Shown: positions 8,377 through 16,921 of the stretch, piece by piece
Position numbering within the stretch: the stretch's first letter is position 1
How the letters are laid out: each line of letters starts with the position of its first letter
Assembly: GCF_014196455.1 (NCBI RefSeq)
Contig: NZ_JACIDS010000002.1
Coordinates: forward strand, 744,001 to 808,000
Origin: Kaistia hirudinis
GTDB lineage: Bacteria; Pseudomonadota; Alphaproteobacteria; Rhizobiales; Kaistiaceae
Length of the DNA: 64,000 nt
Direction of reading: 5' to 3'
The notes under the pieces: generated by a model
The model's database searches: none
What the model was told of the DNA's origin: nothing
The model's input: the letters and a program-made list of their open reading frames with translations, nothing else
Position numbers and translations under genes: made by a program

Positions 8377-8756
8377 CGCTGATCGATCCGCTGATCGCGC
8401 TCGCGACGCGCGGCGTCACCATCTTCCTCATGGTGGCCGGGCTCTACGTGGTCATCGCCCGCGGCAACATGGTGAAGAAGCTCGTCGGCCTGTCGCTGTT
8501 CCAGTCGTCGGTCTATCTGCTCTTCATCCTGCCGGGAAAGATCGTCGGCGGCACCGCGCCGATCATCGATCCCGCCTTCGAGGTCTATGCCCATCCGCTG
8601 CCGCATGTCCTGATCCTGACGGCGATCGTGGTCGGCATCGGCACGCTGGCGCTCGGCCTCGCCCTCGTCGTCCGCATCCGCGAAGCGTTCGGTACGATCG
8701 AGGAGGACGAGATCCTGGCGCGTGAGGATGCCGTGCGGGTGGAGCGGGACGAATGA
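8373..8756 (+). CDS. mrpC: antiporter subunit C (MrpC, NuoK-like, MbhG-like)
   Basis: A 127-residue protein with three transmembrane helices, homologous to the NuoK subunit of complex I. The family features GNMVKKLVGLSLFQSSVYL and the HPLPHVLILTAIVVGI region are present; the latter is diagnostic of MrpC. The cytoplasmic C-terminus is acidic. Overlapping ATGA junctions on both sides show that it is translated with its neighbours. Confidence 0.93.
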   Translation: MTLIDPLIALATRGVTIFLMVAGLYVVIARGNMVKKLVGLSLFQSSVYLLFILPGKIVGGTAPIIDPAFEVYAHPLPHVLILTAIVVGIGTLALGLALVVRIREAFGTIEEDEILAREDAVRVERDE

Positions 8757-10246
8757 TCGCCGCCCATCTCCCGGTCCTCGTGGTTCTGCTGCCGCTGTTC
8801 GGCGGCCTGCTCGCCGCGCTGTCGCGCCACAACGAGGCCGCGTTCTGGATCGCGCTGGTGGCAAGTATCGCGACGTTGGCCGCCGCGGCGGCCCTCGCCG
8901 GCCAGGTGATGGCGGGCGGGCCGATCAGCTACCGGATCGGCGGCTGGGATCCGGCGCTCGGCATCGAATACCGGATCGACGCCGTCAGCGCGCCGATCCT
9001 GCTGCTGGTCGCGGCCATGGGCGTCGCCGCCATCGTCTATGCCCGCCGCAGCGTTACGGTCGAGATCATCCCGGAGCGCGTCGCCTGGTACTATACGATG
9101 ATGCTCATCTGCCTCGCCGGCCTGCTCGGCATGGCGGCGAGCGGCGATGCGTTCAACATCTTCGTCTTCCTCGAGATCTCCTCGCTCTCGACCTATACGC
9201 TGATCGCGCTCGGGCGGGACCGCCGCGCGCTGCTCGCGGCCTACCAATATCTGATCGTCGGCACGATCGGCGCGACCTTCTATGTGATCGGCGTCGGGCT
9301 GCTATATCTGTCGACCGGCACGCTGAACTTCGGCCTCATCGTCGAGCGCCTGCCGGAGATCACCAGCCCGCGCGCGTTGATCGCCGCAGAGGCGTTCATC
9401 GTCGTCGGCATCGCGCTGAAGCTGGCGCTCTTCCCGCTGCACGCCTGGCTGCCGAACGCCTATGCCTATGCGCCGTCCTCCGCGACGGCGCTGCTCGCCT
9501 CGACGGCAACCAAGGTCGCGGTCTATCTGCTGGCGCGCTATCTCTTCGCCGTCTTCGGCATCCAGCGCAGCGTCGGGCCGATCTCGGTCGCCGACGCCCT
9601 CATGGCGCTGTCGCTGCTCGCCATGTTCGCGGCCTCGCTTGCCGCGATCTTCCAGAACGACATCAAGCGGCTGCTCGCCTTCTCCTCCGTCGCGCAGATC
9701 GGCTACATCACACTCGGCCTCGCCATCGCCAACGAGGCCGGCGTGACCGGGGCCTTCCTGCACATCATGAACCACGCGCTGATGAAGGGCGCCGCCTTCA
9801 TGGCGATCGGCGCGATCCTGATCAGCGCGGGGTCCTCCAAGCTCGACGAACTCGCCGGCATCGGACGCACCATGCCGGTGGCGGCCGGCGCGCTCACCGT
9901 CGCCGGGCTCGCGCTGATCGGCGTGCCCGGCACGAGCGGTTTCGTGTCGAAATGGTATCTCGTCCTCGGCGCCATCGAGGCCGGGCGGCTCTGGCTCGCC
10001 ATCCTGATCGTCGCGAGCTCGGTGCTGGCCGTGCTCTATGTCGGGCGGATCCTCGAAGTGATCTGGTTCCGCGAGCCCGCGAAGCGCTCGCTGGAGGCGC
10101 AGGCGGTGCCCCTCAGCCTGCTGGCGCCGACGCTCGTGCTCGCGGCCCTCACGATCTGGTTCGGCCTCGACGCCGGCTTTCCCGTCGAGCTTGCGAGCAG
10201 CGCGGCGAAGGCGCTGCTCGGCGTTTCGAAGGGGGCGCTGCCATGA
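8753..10246 (+). CDS. mrpD: antiporter subunit D, first copy (MrpD family)
   Basis: A 497-residue polytopic membrane protein of the proton-conducting transporter family shared with NuoL, NuoM and NuoN, about 14 helices. The key Glu is in FVFLEISSLSTY, a Lys follows in FPLHAWLPNA, and a further Lys is in SSATALLASTATK. It is one of three D-type channel subunits in this operon; complex I has three such subunits as well. It is coupled by four-base overlaps to mrpC and the second D subunit. Which copy exchanges Na+ cannot be told from sequence. Confidence 0.92.
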   Translation: MIAAHLPVLVVLLPLFGGLLAALSRHNEAAFWIALVASIATLAAAAALAGQVMAGGPISYRIGGWDPALGIEYRIDAVSAPILLLVAAMGVAAIVYARRSVTVEIIPERVAWYYTMMLICLAGLLGMAASGDAFNIFVFLEISSLSTYTLIALGRDRRALLAAYQYLIVGTIGATFYVIGVGLLYLSTGTLNFGLIVERLPEITSPRALIAAEAFIVVGIALKLALFPLHAWLPNAYAYAPSSATALLASTATKVAVYLLARYLFAVFGIQRSVGPISVADALMALSLLAMFAASLAAIFQNDIKRLLAFSSVAQIGYITLGLAIANEAGVTGAFLHIMNHALMKGAAFMAIGAILISAGSSKLDELAGIGRTMPVAAGALTVAGLALIGVPGTSGFVSKWYLVLGAIEAGRLWLAILIVASSVLAVLYVGRILEVIWFREPAKRSLEAQAVPLSLLAPTLVLAALTIWFGLDAGFPVELASSAAKALLGVSKGALP

Positions 10247-11706
10247 CCGGCATGCTCCTCTCCGGCGAAGCGTCCCTGGCGCTCGCCCTTGTCATTCCGG
10301 CGCTGGCGGCGCTCGCGATCATCGCGCTCGCCCGTCATCCGAATCTGCGCGAAGCCGCGACGCTGGTCGCCGCGCTGGCGCTGTTCATCGTGGTCGTCGA
10401 TCTGCTGACGGGCGTCCTCGCGGGGGCGCGGCCAGCGCTCGAACTGGCGCATCTGGCGCCCGGGCTCTCGATCGCGCTCCATGTCGATCCGCTCGGCATG
10501 CTGTTCACGGCAATTGCGGCGACGCTCTGGGTCGCGAATTCCGTCTATTCCATCGGCTATATGCGCGGGAATGATGAGCCGCGGCAGACGACCTTCTATG
10601 CCTGCTTCGCGATCGCGATCTTCGCGACCATGGGCCTCGCGCTCGCCGGCAACCTGCTGACGCTGTTCCTGTTCTACGAGATCCTCTCGCTCTCGACCTA
10701 TCCGCTGGTGACGCTCAAGCGCTCGCGCGAGGCGATGCGCGCCGGCCGCATTTACCTGCTGACGCTGATCGGCGCCTCGATGATCCTGCTGCTGCCGGCA
10801 ATCATCTGGACCTATGCCATCTCGGGCACGCTCGATTTTGCGCCCGGAGGCTTCCTCGCGGGCCGCGTCGGGCCGGAGGCGATGGCGGTCCTGCTGGGCC
10901 TCTATGTCTTCGGTGCCGCCAAGGCTGCGGTCATGCCGCTGCATCGCTGGCTGCCGAATGCCATGGTGGCGCCGACGCCGGTTTCCGCGCTCCTGCACGC
11001 CGTCGCGGTCGTGAAGGCGGGCGTGTTCACGATCCTGAAGGTCGTCGTCTCCGTCTTCGGGATCGAGACGCTGCAGACCACCGGCTCCTCGGCCTGGCTG
11101 GTCTATGTGGCCGGCTTCACGATCATCGCCGCCTCCTTTGTCGCGCTCAGTGCGGATGACCTGAAGCGGCGGCTCGCCTATTCGACGGTGAGCCAGCTCT
11201 CCTACATCGTCATGGCGGCCGCGCTGGCGACGCCGCTCGCCGTGATCGGCGCGGCGCTGCACATCGCCGCGCATGCCGTTTCCAAGATCACGCTCTTCTT
11301 CGCGGCCGGCTCGGTCTACACGGCCGAGCACGTCACCAAGGTCAGCGCCATGGACGGCATCGGCCGGCGCATGCCCTGGACGATGGCGGCCTTCACGATC
11401 GGCGCGCTGTCGATGATCGGCCTGCCGCCGACCGCCGGCTTCCTCGGCAAATGGTTCATGCTCGGCGCGGCGGGGGGCGCCGCCAACTGGTTCGCGGTTG
11501 GCGTGATCATCGTCTCGACGGTCCTCAACGCCGCCTACTTCCTGCCGATCATCTTCCGCGCCTTCATGAAGCCGGCGAACGGGCCGGTCCGTGAGGCGCC
11601 GCTGGCGATGGTCGTGGCGCTCACGGCAACCGCCGCCGGCACCATCCTGCTCTTCCTGCTGCCCGACATTCCGCTGCGGCTCGCCCGCGCGATGGTCGGC
11701 GTCTGA
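10243..11706 (+). CDS. antiporter subunit D, second copy (MrpD/NuoM-like)
   Basis: A 487-residue membrane protein of the same proton-conducting family, with FLFYEILSLSTYPLV (channel Glu), MPLHRWLPNAMVAPTPVSALLHAVAVVKAG (shared channel motif, shown in part) and later KITLFFAAG. It starts at the ATG overlapping the first D subunit's stop. The HRWLP and VKAG motifs are closer to NuoM/MbhH than to the first copy. It should be a second ion channel of the complex, an inference from family and operon. Confidence 0.9.
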   Translation: MTGMLLSGEASLALALVIPALAALAIIALARHPNLREAATLVAALALFIVVVDLLTGVLAGARPALELAHLAPGLSIALHVDPLGMLFTAIAATLWVANSVYSIGYMRGNDEPRQTTFYACFAIAIFATMGLALAGNLLTLFLFYEILSLSTYPLVTLKRSREAMRAGRIYLLTLIGASMILLLPAIIWTYAISGTLDFAPGGFLAGRVGPEAMAVLLGLYVFGAAKAAVMPLHRWLPNAMVAPTPVSALLHAVAVVKAGVFTILKVVVSVFGIETLQTTGSSAWLVYVAGFTIIAASFVALSADDLKRRLAYSTVSQLSYIVMAAALATPLAVIGAALHIAAHAVSKITLFFAAGSVYTAEHVTKVSAMDGIGRRMPWTMAAFTIGALSMIGLPPTAGFLGKWFMLGAAGGAANWFAVGVIIVSTVLNAAYFLPIIFRAFMKPANGPVREAPLAMVVALTATAAGTILLFLLPDIPLRLARAMVGV

Positions 11707-11720
11707 CCCCGGAGTTAGCC

Positions 11721-11966
11721 ATGGCAACGCCACGCGGCATCCTTGCGATCGAGCCCCGGCGGCGGCGCGTCCTCGCCATAGCCGTCGTCGTCTTGCTCGT
11801 TCTCGTCGGGGTGGATTTCTTCGTCGAGCATCACGGCGCCTTCGGCATCGACGGCACACCCGGCTTCGCGGCCTGGTACGGCTTCGCGTCGGCGGTGTTC
11901 TTCGTCGCGCTGGCACTCGGCTGGGCAAGCCTTGCCGCCGTGCGCGGAGGGCGCCGCGATGACTGA
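11721..11966 (+). CDS. small two-helix membrane protein of the antiporter operon
   Basis: An 81-residue protein with two hydrophobic helices (about 17-37 and 47-72) separated by an acidic and His-containing loop (DFFVEHHGAFGIDGTPGF). It has a basic N-terminus and C-terminus. It is not one of the named Mrp subunits. Location between two D-type subunits, and an eight-base overlap with the next gene, suggest an accessory subunit of this complex. I know of no experimental function. Confidence 0.75.
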   Translation: MATPRGILAIEPRRRRVLAIAVVVLLVLVGVDFFVEHHGAFGIDGTPGFAAWYGFASAVFFVALALGWASLAAVRGGRRDD

Positions 11967-13641
11967 CGCGCTCGCCGCGATGTCTCCCGCCTATCCGCTC
12001 ATCGTCGGGAGTTTGGCCGTCCTGCTTTTTCGTCGCGGCGTGGTGCAGGATGCGCTCGCGCTGCTTGCGCCGTTGGCGGCCCTCGCGCTGGTCTGGCTCG
12101 TCCCGGAAGGCACCTCGGTCCCCTTGCAGTGGCTCGGCCTGCAGCTTCACCCTGTTGCCTCGGATTGGCTGGCGCGGCTCTTCGGAACCGCCTTCGCGCT
12201 CGCCGCGGCGGCGGGCGTGCTGTTCGCGCTCGACCGGCGCAGCACGATGGAGCGCGCGGCGGCGCTGCTCTATGCTGGCGCCGCCATGGGCGTCGCCTTC
12301 GCGGGCGACCTCGCCACGCTCTTCGTCTATTGGGAGCTCATGGCGATCGGCTCGACCCTCGTCGTCCTGGCCGGGGGAGCGAGCCAGGCCGCCCTCCGCT
12401 ACGCGCTGATGCATGTCTTCGGCGGCATTCTCTTCTTCGCGGGCCTCGGCATCGTTGCCGCCGAGCCCGGCGGCCTTGCGCTCCGGGTGTTCCAGGCCGG
12501 TTCGCCCGGAAGCTGGCTGCTGCTCGCCGGCATCCTCGTGAATGCCGGTGCGCCGCCGGTCTCTGCCTGGGTCGCCGACGCCTATCCGCGCGCATCCTGG
12601 TCCGGCGCCGTCTTCCTCTCGGCCTTCACGACCAAGGCGGCGGTCTATGTTCTGATCCGCCTGTTTCCCGGCGAGGCGGTGCTCGTCCCGATCGGTCTCT
12701 TCATGGCGATCTATGCGCTCGTCTATGCGCTGATCGAGAACGACATCCGCCGCATGCTGTCCTATTCGATCGTCGGACAGGTCGGCTTCATGCTGGTCGC
12801 CGTCGGGATCGGCTCCGAGCACGCGCTCGCCGCCGCGGCGGCGCATGCCTTCGTCCATATCCTCTACAAGTCACTGCTGATGATGGCGGCGGGCGCCATA
12901 CTGCGCGCCACGGGCGAGATCCGCCTGTCCGCGCTCGGCGGCCTGGCAAAGCTGATGCCGGTGACCGCCGCAGCCATGGTGGTCGGCGGCTTTTCGCTCG
13001 CCGCCGTTCCCTTCACGGCCGGGTTCGTCTCGAAATCGGCGATCATGGCCGCGCTGGCCGATGACCATGCTGCCCTCGCCTGGTTCCTCCTGACAGCCGT
13101 GTCGGCCGGCTCGTTCCTCTATGCCGGTCTGAGGCTGCCCTTCTTCGCGCTCGTGAACGGGAAGGCGCCCGACACCGTCGCGCCACTGCCGGTCTCTATG
13201 AAGCTCGCCATGCTCGTCATGGCGGCGTTCAATCTTGCCATCGGCTTCTCTCCGGCGCTGCTCGCCCGCCTTGCGCCGCCCATCGGGGCCGTTAAGGTGC
13301 TCAGCGCAGATCATATTCTGTTCCAACTTCAGCTTATCGTCGCAGCCGGGATTTGTTTCGGAGTGTTGCTGAAACTACTTGCGCCGAAGTCACGCATTAC
13401 GATTGATTTCGACTGGCTGTGGCGCGAGCTTCCGGCTGCGGTGCTGGGCCGCCTGATCCGCGCGCGCAAGCAGCTGCAGGGCTTCTTCGAGCCCGTGCTA
13501 ACAACGGCAAGATCCGGAATTGGCGAGCGTTTTCCGGTTTGGGCGGTCCGCCTGCTCGAGGCCGGGAACTGGCGGACCGGCGATATCGCGCTGGCAGCGA
13601 CGGCCTTGCTCGGCCTCGCACTACTCGTCGCGGCGGTATGA
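11959..13641 (+). CDS. antiporter subunit D, third copy
   Basis: A 560-residue polytopic protein of the proton-conducting transporter family, larger and more diverged than the other two copies. Channel motifs include LFVYWELMAIGSTLVV (Glu in the membrane), NAGAPPVSAWVADAYP in place of the usual HxWLPxA, and FTTKAAVYVLIR (Lys). Later helices carry GFVSKSAIM. The C-terminus has an extra cytoplasmic loop (about 470-530, basic and amphipathic) before a last helix, reminiscent of lateral-helix extensions. Last gene of the operon; no clear terminator follows. Confidence 0.9.
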   Translation: MTDALAAMSPAYPLIVGSLAVLLFRRGVVQDALALLAPLAALALVWLVPEGTSVPLQWLGLQLHPVASDWLARLFGTAFALAAAAGVLFALDRRSTMERAAALLYAGAAMGVAFAGDLATLFVYWELMAIGSTLVVLAGGASQAALRYALMHVFGGILFFAGLGIVAAEPGGLALRVFQAGSPGSWLLLAGILVNAGAPPVSAWVADAYPRASWSGAVFLSAFTTKAAVYVLIRLFPGEAVLVPIGLFMAIYALVYALIENDIRRMLSYSIVGQVGFMLVAVGIGSEHALAAAAAHAFVHILYKSLLMMAAGAILRATGEIRLSALGGLAKLMPVTAAAMVVGGFSLAAVPFTAGFVSKSAIMAALADDHAALAWFLLTAVSAGSFLYAGLRLPFFALVNGKAPDTVAPLPVSMKLAMLVMAAFNLAIGFSPALLARLAPPIGAVKVLSADHILFQLQLIVAAGICFGVLLKLLAPKSRITIDFDWLWRELPAAVLGRLIRARKQLQGFFEPVLTTARSGIGERFPVWAVRLLEAGNWRTGDIALAATALLGLALLVAAV

Positions 13642-13834
13642 TGCCGACTGTTCACGCATATGATGCGGGAAAGTTAGTGGCGAGACGAATCGCCGCGATC
13701 CATCGCCGCTCAATGTTCAAGCATAGGCAGATCGGCACTTGTATTCAGATAATCAGGTCTATATAGAAACTGACCAATAACGGAATCAGCGTGGTTGCAG
13801 GTGGCTGTGAGTTGCGCTCGAAGAAGCCGCAGCT

Positions 13835-13863
13835 TTGACAGGCTGACTGCATTTTGTGGAATC
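13835..13863 (+). promoter_or_regulatory. possible mucR promoter
   Basis: A perfect TTGACA at 13835-13840, followed after 16-17 bases by TGGAAT, a weak -10 match, about 45 bases before the mucR start. The 266-base gap before mucR is A/T-richer than its surroundings, which fits the known autoregulation of mucR through A/T-rich sites; that last point is knowledge of the family, not seen here. Confidence 0.4.
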
Positions 13864-13907
13864 ACCGCAACAGTCTCAACGAACAACGACCGAGGTAAGG
13901 TATCGTG

Positions 13908-14321
13908 ATGAGTGATAAAACCCCTAGCACCGATCTGATCGATCTGACGGCGGATATCGTTTCCGCTTACGTCAGCAATAATTCGATCTCGGCACATGAC
14001 CTGCCGGGGCTGATTTCGGAAGTATTCCAGGCTCTCAGCCGCACCCACGGCGGTGTCGTCGAGGTCGAGCCCGAGCCGCTCAAGCCCGCAGTCAATCCGA
14101 AGAAGTCGGTCTTCCCGGACTTCATCATCTGCCTCGAGGACGGGAAGAAGTTCAAGTCGCTGAAGCGCCACCTGCGCACGCATTACGACCTCTCCCCGGA
14201 AGAATATCGCGAGAAGTGGGGCCTGCCGGCGGACTATCCGATGGTTGCGCCGAACTACGCTGCCGCGCGTTCCGAGCTGGCCAAGAAGATGGGCCTCGGC
14301 CAGCAGCGCAAGCGCCGCTGA
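13908..14321 (+). CDS. mucR: MucR/Ros-family zinc-finger transcriptional regulator
   Basis: A 137-residue DNA-binding protein. The single prokaryotic zinc finger begins at [18 protein letters not shown], with Cys, His and His ligands in the family spacing and the conserved [13 protein letters not shown] after it. The N-terminal half ([14 protein letters not shown]) is the oligomerisation region. MucR/Ros proteins are H-NS-like global repressors in rhizobia, acting on exopolysaccharide, motility and virulence genes and on their own promoter. ATG at 13908 follows GAGGTAAGG; a GTG one codon earlier is an alternative. A terminator follows at 14348. Confidence 0.94.
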   Translation: MSDKTPSTDLIDLTADIVSAYVSNNSISAHDLPGLISEVFQALSRTHGGVVEVEPEPLKPAVNPKKSVFPDFIICLEDGKKFKSLKRHLRTHYDLSPEEYREKWGLPADYPMVAPNYAAARSELAKKMGLGQQRKRR

Positions 14322-14347
14322 TCTCTTATTCTGCTGCTTGTATTGCG

Positions 14348-14378
14348 AAGGGCCCGGTTTTCCGGGCCCTTTTGTTTT
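14348..14378 (+). terminator. Rho-independent terminator of mucR
   Basis: An AAGGGCCCGG stem pairs perfectly with CCGGGCCCTT across a TTTT loop and is followed by a T-rich tail (TTTTGTTTT), 27 bases after the mucR stop. Confidence 0.92.
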
Positions 14379-14461
14379 GGGGCAGGGGATGATTGGCGTG
14401 TTGTTGCCCTTCGCAGTATCCTGATGTCTGGACAGGCTGGGTGTAAGCAACGGGCGAGACC

Positions 14462-15082
14462 ATGGCTGGTCGATCGAACCGGTTCGCTTGGCTGGGTGTA
14501 GGCTATGCGCTGGTGGTGCTCGCCACGTGCGGCGGGATGGTCACCGCCGCCGCCCAATCCGCTGAGCCGGCGACGGTGGAGCGCCGGCTTCCCTTTGGCC
14601 CCGCCGAGGCCATCCTGCTCCGCTCGACGCTGATCGGCACGAACCTCTCGAACGCAACGGGCGAATACGCCCTGCTGCGCGGGCTGATGACCCCCGAAAC
14701 CGCTGCTGTATTGCCCGTCGAGGCGCTGGCCACTCTCTTCGCGCCCTGGCGGGCGAAGCAGCGTGATTTCGGCTTCGCCGCGATCGCGGATGCGGAGCTG
14801 TCGGAGCCGCCTTCGCTGTCCCCGGACGGCGAACTGAGGCTGGCCGGCGAGGTGCCGACACCGAGCTTCAAGCTGGCCTTCGAACTCGTCTATGTGAAGC
14901 CCTCGAGCCGCTGGCTCCTGAAGCGCTTCTCCTTCGGCGACGGCACGATCACGATCCGCTCGACCGACGTTCCCGCCGTCACACAGGCCCGGAAGACGGC
15001 GCCGCCGGTGCGGAGCCTGGCGGTCCCGGTCACCACCACGGACCGCATTCCGCCGCTTCCGCCGACCCGGCCCTGGTACTGA
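14462..15082 (+). CDS. exported hypothetical protein
   Basis: A 206-residue protein with an N-terminal hydrophobic segment (GYALVVLATCGGMVTAAA) that looks like a signal peptide or anchor. The mature part has a compact alpha/beta-like stretch (about 45-170, with GPAEAILLRSTLIGTNLSNATGEY shown in part and RWLLKRFSFGDG) and a Pro-rich C-terminus. The pattern recalls small NTF2-like or DUF4864-type exported proteins, but I cannot assign a family. Stands alone between mucR and the DnaA-like gene. Confidence 0.65.
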   Translation: MAGRSNRFAWLGVGYALVVLATCGGMVTAAAQSAEPATVERRLPFGPAEAILLRSTLIGTNLSNATGEYALLRGLMTPETAAVLPVEALATLFAPWRAKQRDFGFAAIADAELSEPPSLSPDGELRLAGEVPTPSFKLAFELVYVKPSSRWLLKRFSFGDGTITIRSTDVPAVTQARKTAPPVRSLAVPVTTTDRIPPLPPTRPWY

Positions 15083-15126
15083 GCAGACGGGTCAAAGAAA
15101 TCTATCCCCGCCTTCCGAAACTGCCT

Positions 15127-15164
15127 TACGCTACCATAGGAAGAAATTCCTATGTGTTAGCGTA
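15127..15164. promoter_or_regulatory. near-perfect inverted repeat upstream of the DnaA-IV-like gene
   Basis: Arms TACGCTAccATAGGAA and TTCCTATgtgtTAGCGTA flank a four-base centre (GAAA). Seven-base outer and inner blocks match exactly; only the lower-case middle differs. It lies 24 bases upstream of the start at 15188, where a promoter is expected, so it is a good candidate operator. It lacks a T run and is not a terminator. Confidence 0.6.
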
Positions 15165-15187
15165 TGCGTTGAGTCGGGGAGATTCGA

Positions 15188-15571
15188 ATGGTTGGCGGAC
15201 CAAATGGGCGGCGACCGCGGGGGAGCCATGGGGAGCGCGATCAGTTTGCGCGAAGGCTGGGAACGGTGCTGGCCGAGATGATCGGCGGCACGCTGTCCGT
15301 GGATCCGGGCCGCATCGCCCGAAAGGGGCGCGGCGATGCGCGGACAGCCTTTGCACGGCATGTCGCGATCTATCTGGCCTGCACGCGCTTCGGGGTAACC
15401 TTCACCGAGGCCGGACGGATCTTCGGACGGGATCGGACCACGGCGGCCTATGCGTGTCGCCGGATCGAGGAAGCGCGTGACGGGGTGCGGACGGACAGGT
15501 TGGTGGAACAGCTCGATCGTGCCGTCAGTGCCCGGATCGGCCCTGCGGCCGGGCGGGAACGCGCCGCATGA
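15188..15571 (+). CDS. DnaA domain IV-like helix-turn-helix protein
   Basis: A 127-residue basic protein. Residues about 48-100 resemble the DNA-binding domain IV of the replication initiator DnaA: an AxHVAIYLACxRFGVTFTEAGRIFGRDRTTA pattern (shown in generalised form) followed by CRRIEEARD. The AAA+ ATPase domains are absent, so it cannot be an initiator by itself. Family members are widespread in Hyphomicrobiales and their role is unclear; binding to DnaA boxes or promoters is a guess. Its stop overlaps the start of the DUF6456 gene by four bases. A large palindrome lies just upstream. Confidence 0.8.
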   Translation: MVGGPNGRRPRGSHGERDQFARRLGTVLAEMIGGTLSVDPGRIARKGRGDARTAFARHVAIYLACTRFGVTFTEAGRIFGRDRTTAAYACRRIEEARDGVRTDRLVEQLDRAVSARIGPAAGRERAA

Positions 15572-16356
15572 AGACGCCATCGGACGAAATGAAGCTGGTC
15601 CGGCGCCTCGCCGGCCTCGGACGCTACCTGGTCGTAACCGGGGATATCGTGCTGTTGCGATCGGATTCCGGCGGCGAGGCGACGCCGGTGGCGGCAACGC
15701 TCTTCCGGCGGCTCCGCGCGAGCGGGGCATTGCGGGAGGATGGCGAGGGCCATTGGCGGCTTTCCGAGCCGGGCCGCAGCCTTGCCCGACGCCTGGTGGC
15801 GAATGGCGGCGCCGTCGACGGGCAGCACCAGCTCCGCGGTCACGCGAAGGTCGGGGATGGCGCCGACGAGCGCTGGGTTTCCGTCGATCTCGGCGAGAGC
15901 CCGCTCTCCTGGATGCGGGCGCGGAAGGGGCGCGACGGCGAGCCGATGATCGACGACGTCGCCTATGAGGCCGGGGAGCGGCTGCGCGCCGATTTCACGC
16001 GCGGGCAGATGATGCCGCGGGTGACGGCGAACTGGAATCTCGGCGCGCCGGCCGGCCGCCGCAGCGGTGCGGCGGGCGGCATGGGCGAACTGACCGATGC
16101 GGCGCTCGCCGCCCGAATCCGCGTCGAGCGCGCCATGACCGCGCTCGGCCCGGAACTGTCCGGCACGGTGCTGGATTTCTGCTGCTTCCTGAAGGGCATC
16201 GAGGCCATCGAGCGGGAGCGGGGCTGGCCGAAACGCTCGGCCCGTCTCGTCCTGCAACTCGGCCTCTCGGCGCTTGCACGCCATTATGGCTTCTCGCGCG
16301 AGGCGGTCGGTCCGCCGCGGCGGGGGAGCGAGACGCTGCGCCGCGACGCCGGCTGA
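15568..16356 (+). CDS. DUF6456 domain protein
   Basis: A 262-residue protein coupled by a four-base overlap to the DnaA-IV-like gene. The N-terminal half contains a winged-helix-like segment (VAATLFRRLRASGALREDGEG). The C-terminal half (ESPLSWMRARKGRDGEP to the end) is the conserved DUF6456 region, with LSGTVLDFCCFLKGIEAIERERGWP. No enzyme motif is seen. Both genes may act together in DNA-binding or cell-cycle control, but this rests only on their pairing. Confidence 0.8.
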   Translation: MKTPSDEMKLVRRLAGLGRYLVVTGDIVLLRSDSGGEATPVAATLFRRLRASGALREDGEGHWRLSEPGRSLARRLVANGGAVDGQHQLRGHAKVGDGADERWVSVDLGESPLSWMRARKGRDGEPMIDDVAYEAGERLRADFTRGQMMPRVTANWNLGAPAGRRSGAAGGMGELTDAALAARIRVERAMTALGPELSGTVLDFCCFLKGIEAIERERGWPKRSARLVLQLGLSALARHYGFSREAVGPPRRGSETLRRDAG

Positions 16357-16803
16357 TCAGGTGGCGACGGCGGCTGCCTCGTCCTTGATGCGCTTGACCA
16401 TGGACCGCAATCCGTTCGAGCGCTGCGCGGTCAGGTGTTCGCGCAGCCCCAGCTGCGCGAAGACCGCCTCGGCATCGGTCGCGACGATCTCGGCGGTCGT
16501 CCGGCCCGAAAATATCGCAATCGCCAGCGCCACGAGGCCGCGCACGATCAGCGCATCGCTGTCGCCGACGAGATCGATATGCGTCCCATCGGCCTCGGGG
16601 CGGAGCCTCGTCTGGAGCCAGACCTGGCTGGCGCAGCCATGGACGCGGTTCGCTTCGTTATGGGCCTCTTCCGGCAGCGGTTCGAGCGCGCGGCCGAGCT
16701 CGATCAGGTACCGATAGCGGTCTTCCCAATCATCGAGAAAAGCGAAATCCTCGAGGATCTGGGCGAGGGCGGGGACGGTTTCCGGAGCGGTCATGGCGGA
16801 CAT
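16357..16803 (-). CDS. sufE: SufE family iron-sulfur cluster assembly protein
   Basis: A 148-residue cytosolic sulfur acceptor. SufE takes persulfide from the cysteine desulfurase SufS and passes it to the SufBCD scaffold. The active Cys is in NRVHGCASQVWL (about residue 55), preceded by the expected LEPLPEE region. SDALIVRGLVALAI and the C-terminal LGLREHLTAQRSNGL block also match. The start could be 16803 (MSAMTA) or three codons later. No suf genes are adjacent, as is common for stand-alone sufE in alphaproteobacteria. A terminator separates it from the upstream DUF5330 gene. Confidence 0.92.
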   Translation of the reverse strand: MSAMTAPETVPALAQILEDFAFLDDWEDRYRYLIELGRALEPLPEEAHNEANRVHGCASQVWLQTRLRPEADGTHIDLVGDSDALIVRGLVALAIAIFSGRTTAEIVATDAEAVFAQLGLREHLTAQRSNGLRSMVKRIKDEAAAVAT

Positions 16804-16851
16804 ATAGCGTCCGCGCTGAGGGAACGAAACCGTTGGCGGCGGATCGTGAAG

Positions 16852-16894
16852 ACAAAAGCGCCGCGGGCGAAAAGGGCAGGGACGCCCGCGGCGC
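16852..16894 (-). terminator. Rho-independent terminator of the DUF5330 gene
   Basis: On the minus strand a perfect 12-base stem (GCGCCGCGGGCG with its complement, 16858-16869 and 16883-16894) is followed by TTTT. It sits between the DUF5330 gene and sufE, so these same-strand genes are probably separate transcripts. Confidence 0.85.
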
Positions 16895-16921
16895 CCGGCA
16901 AGGCACGCCGGGAAACAAGGA

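Noticed and set aside
10036-12858. Very long open frame (about 940 codons) on the minus strand opposite the antiporter genes
   Set aside because: Its translation is Arg/Gly/Asp-rich with no domain, and the plus strand holds well-conserved overlapping antiporter genes. High G+C makes such shadows common.
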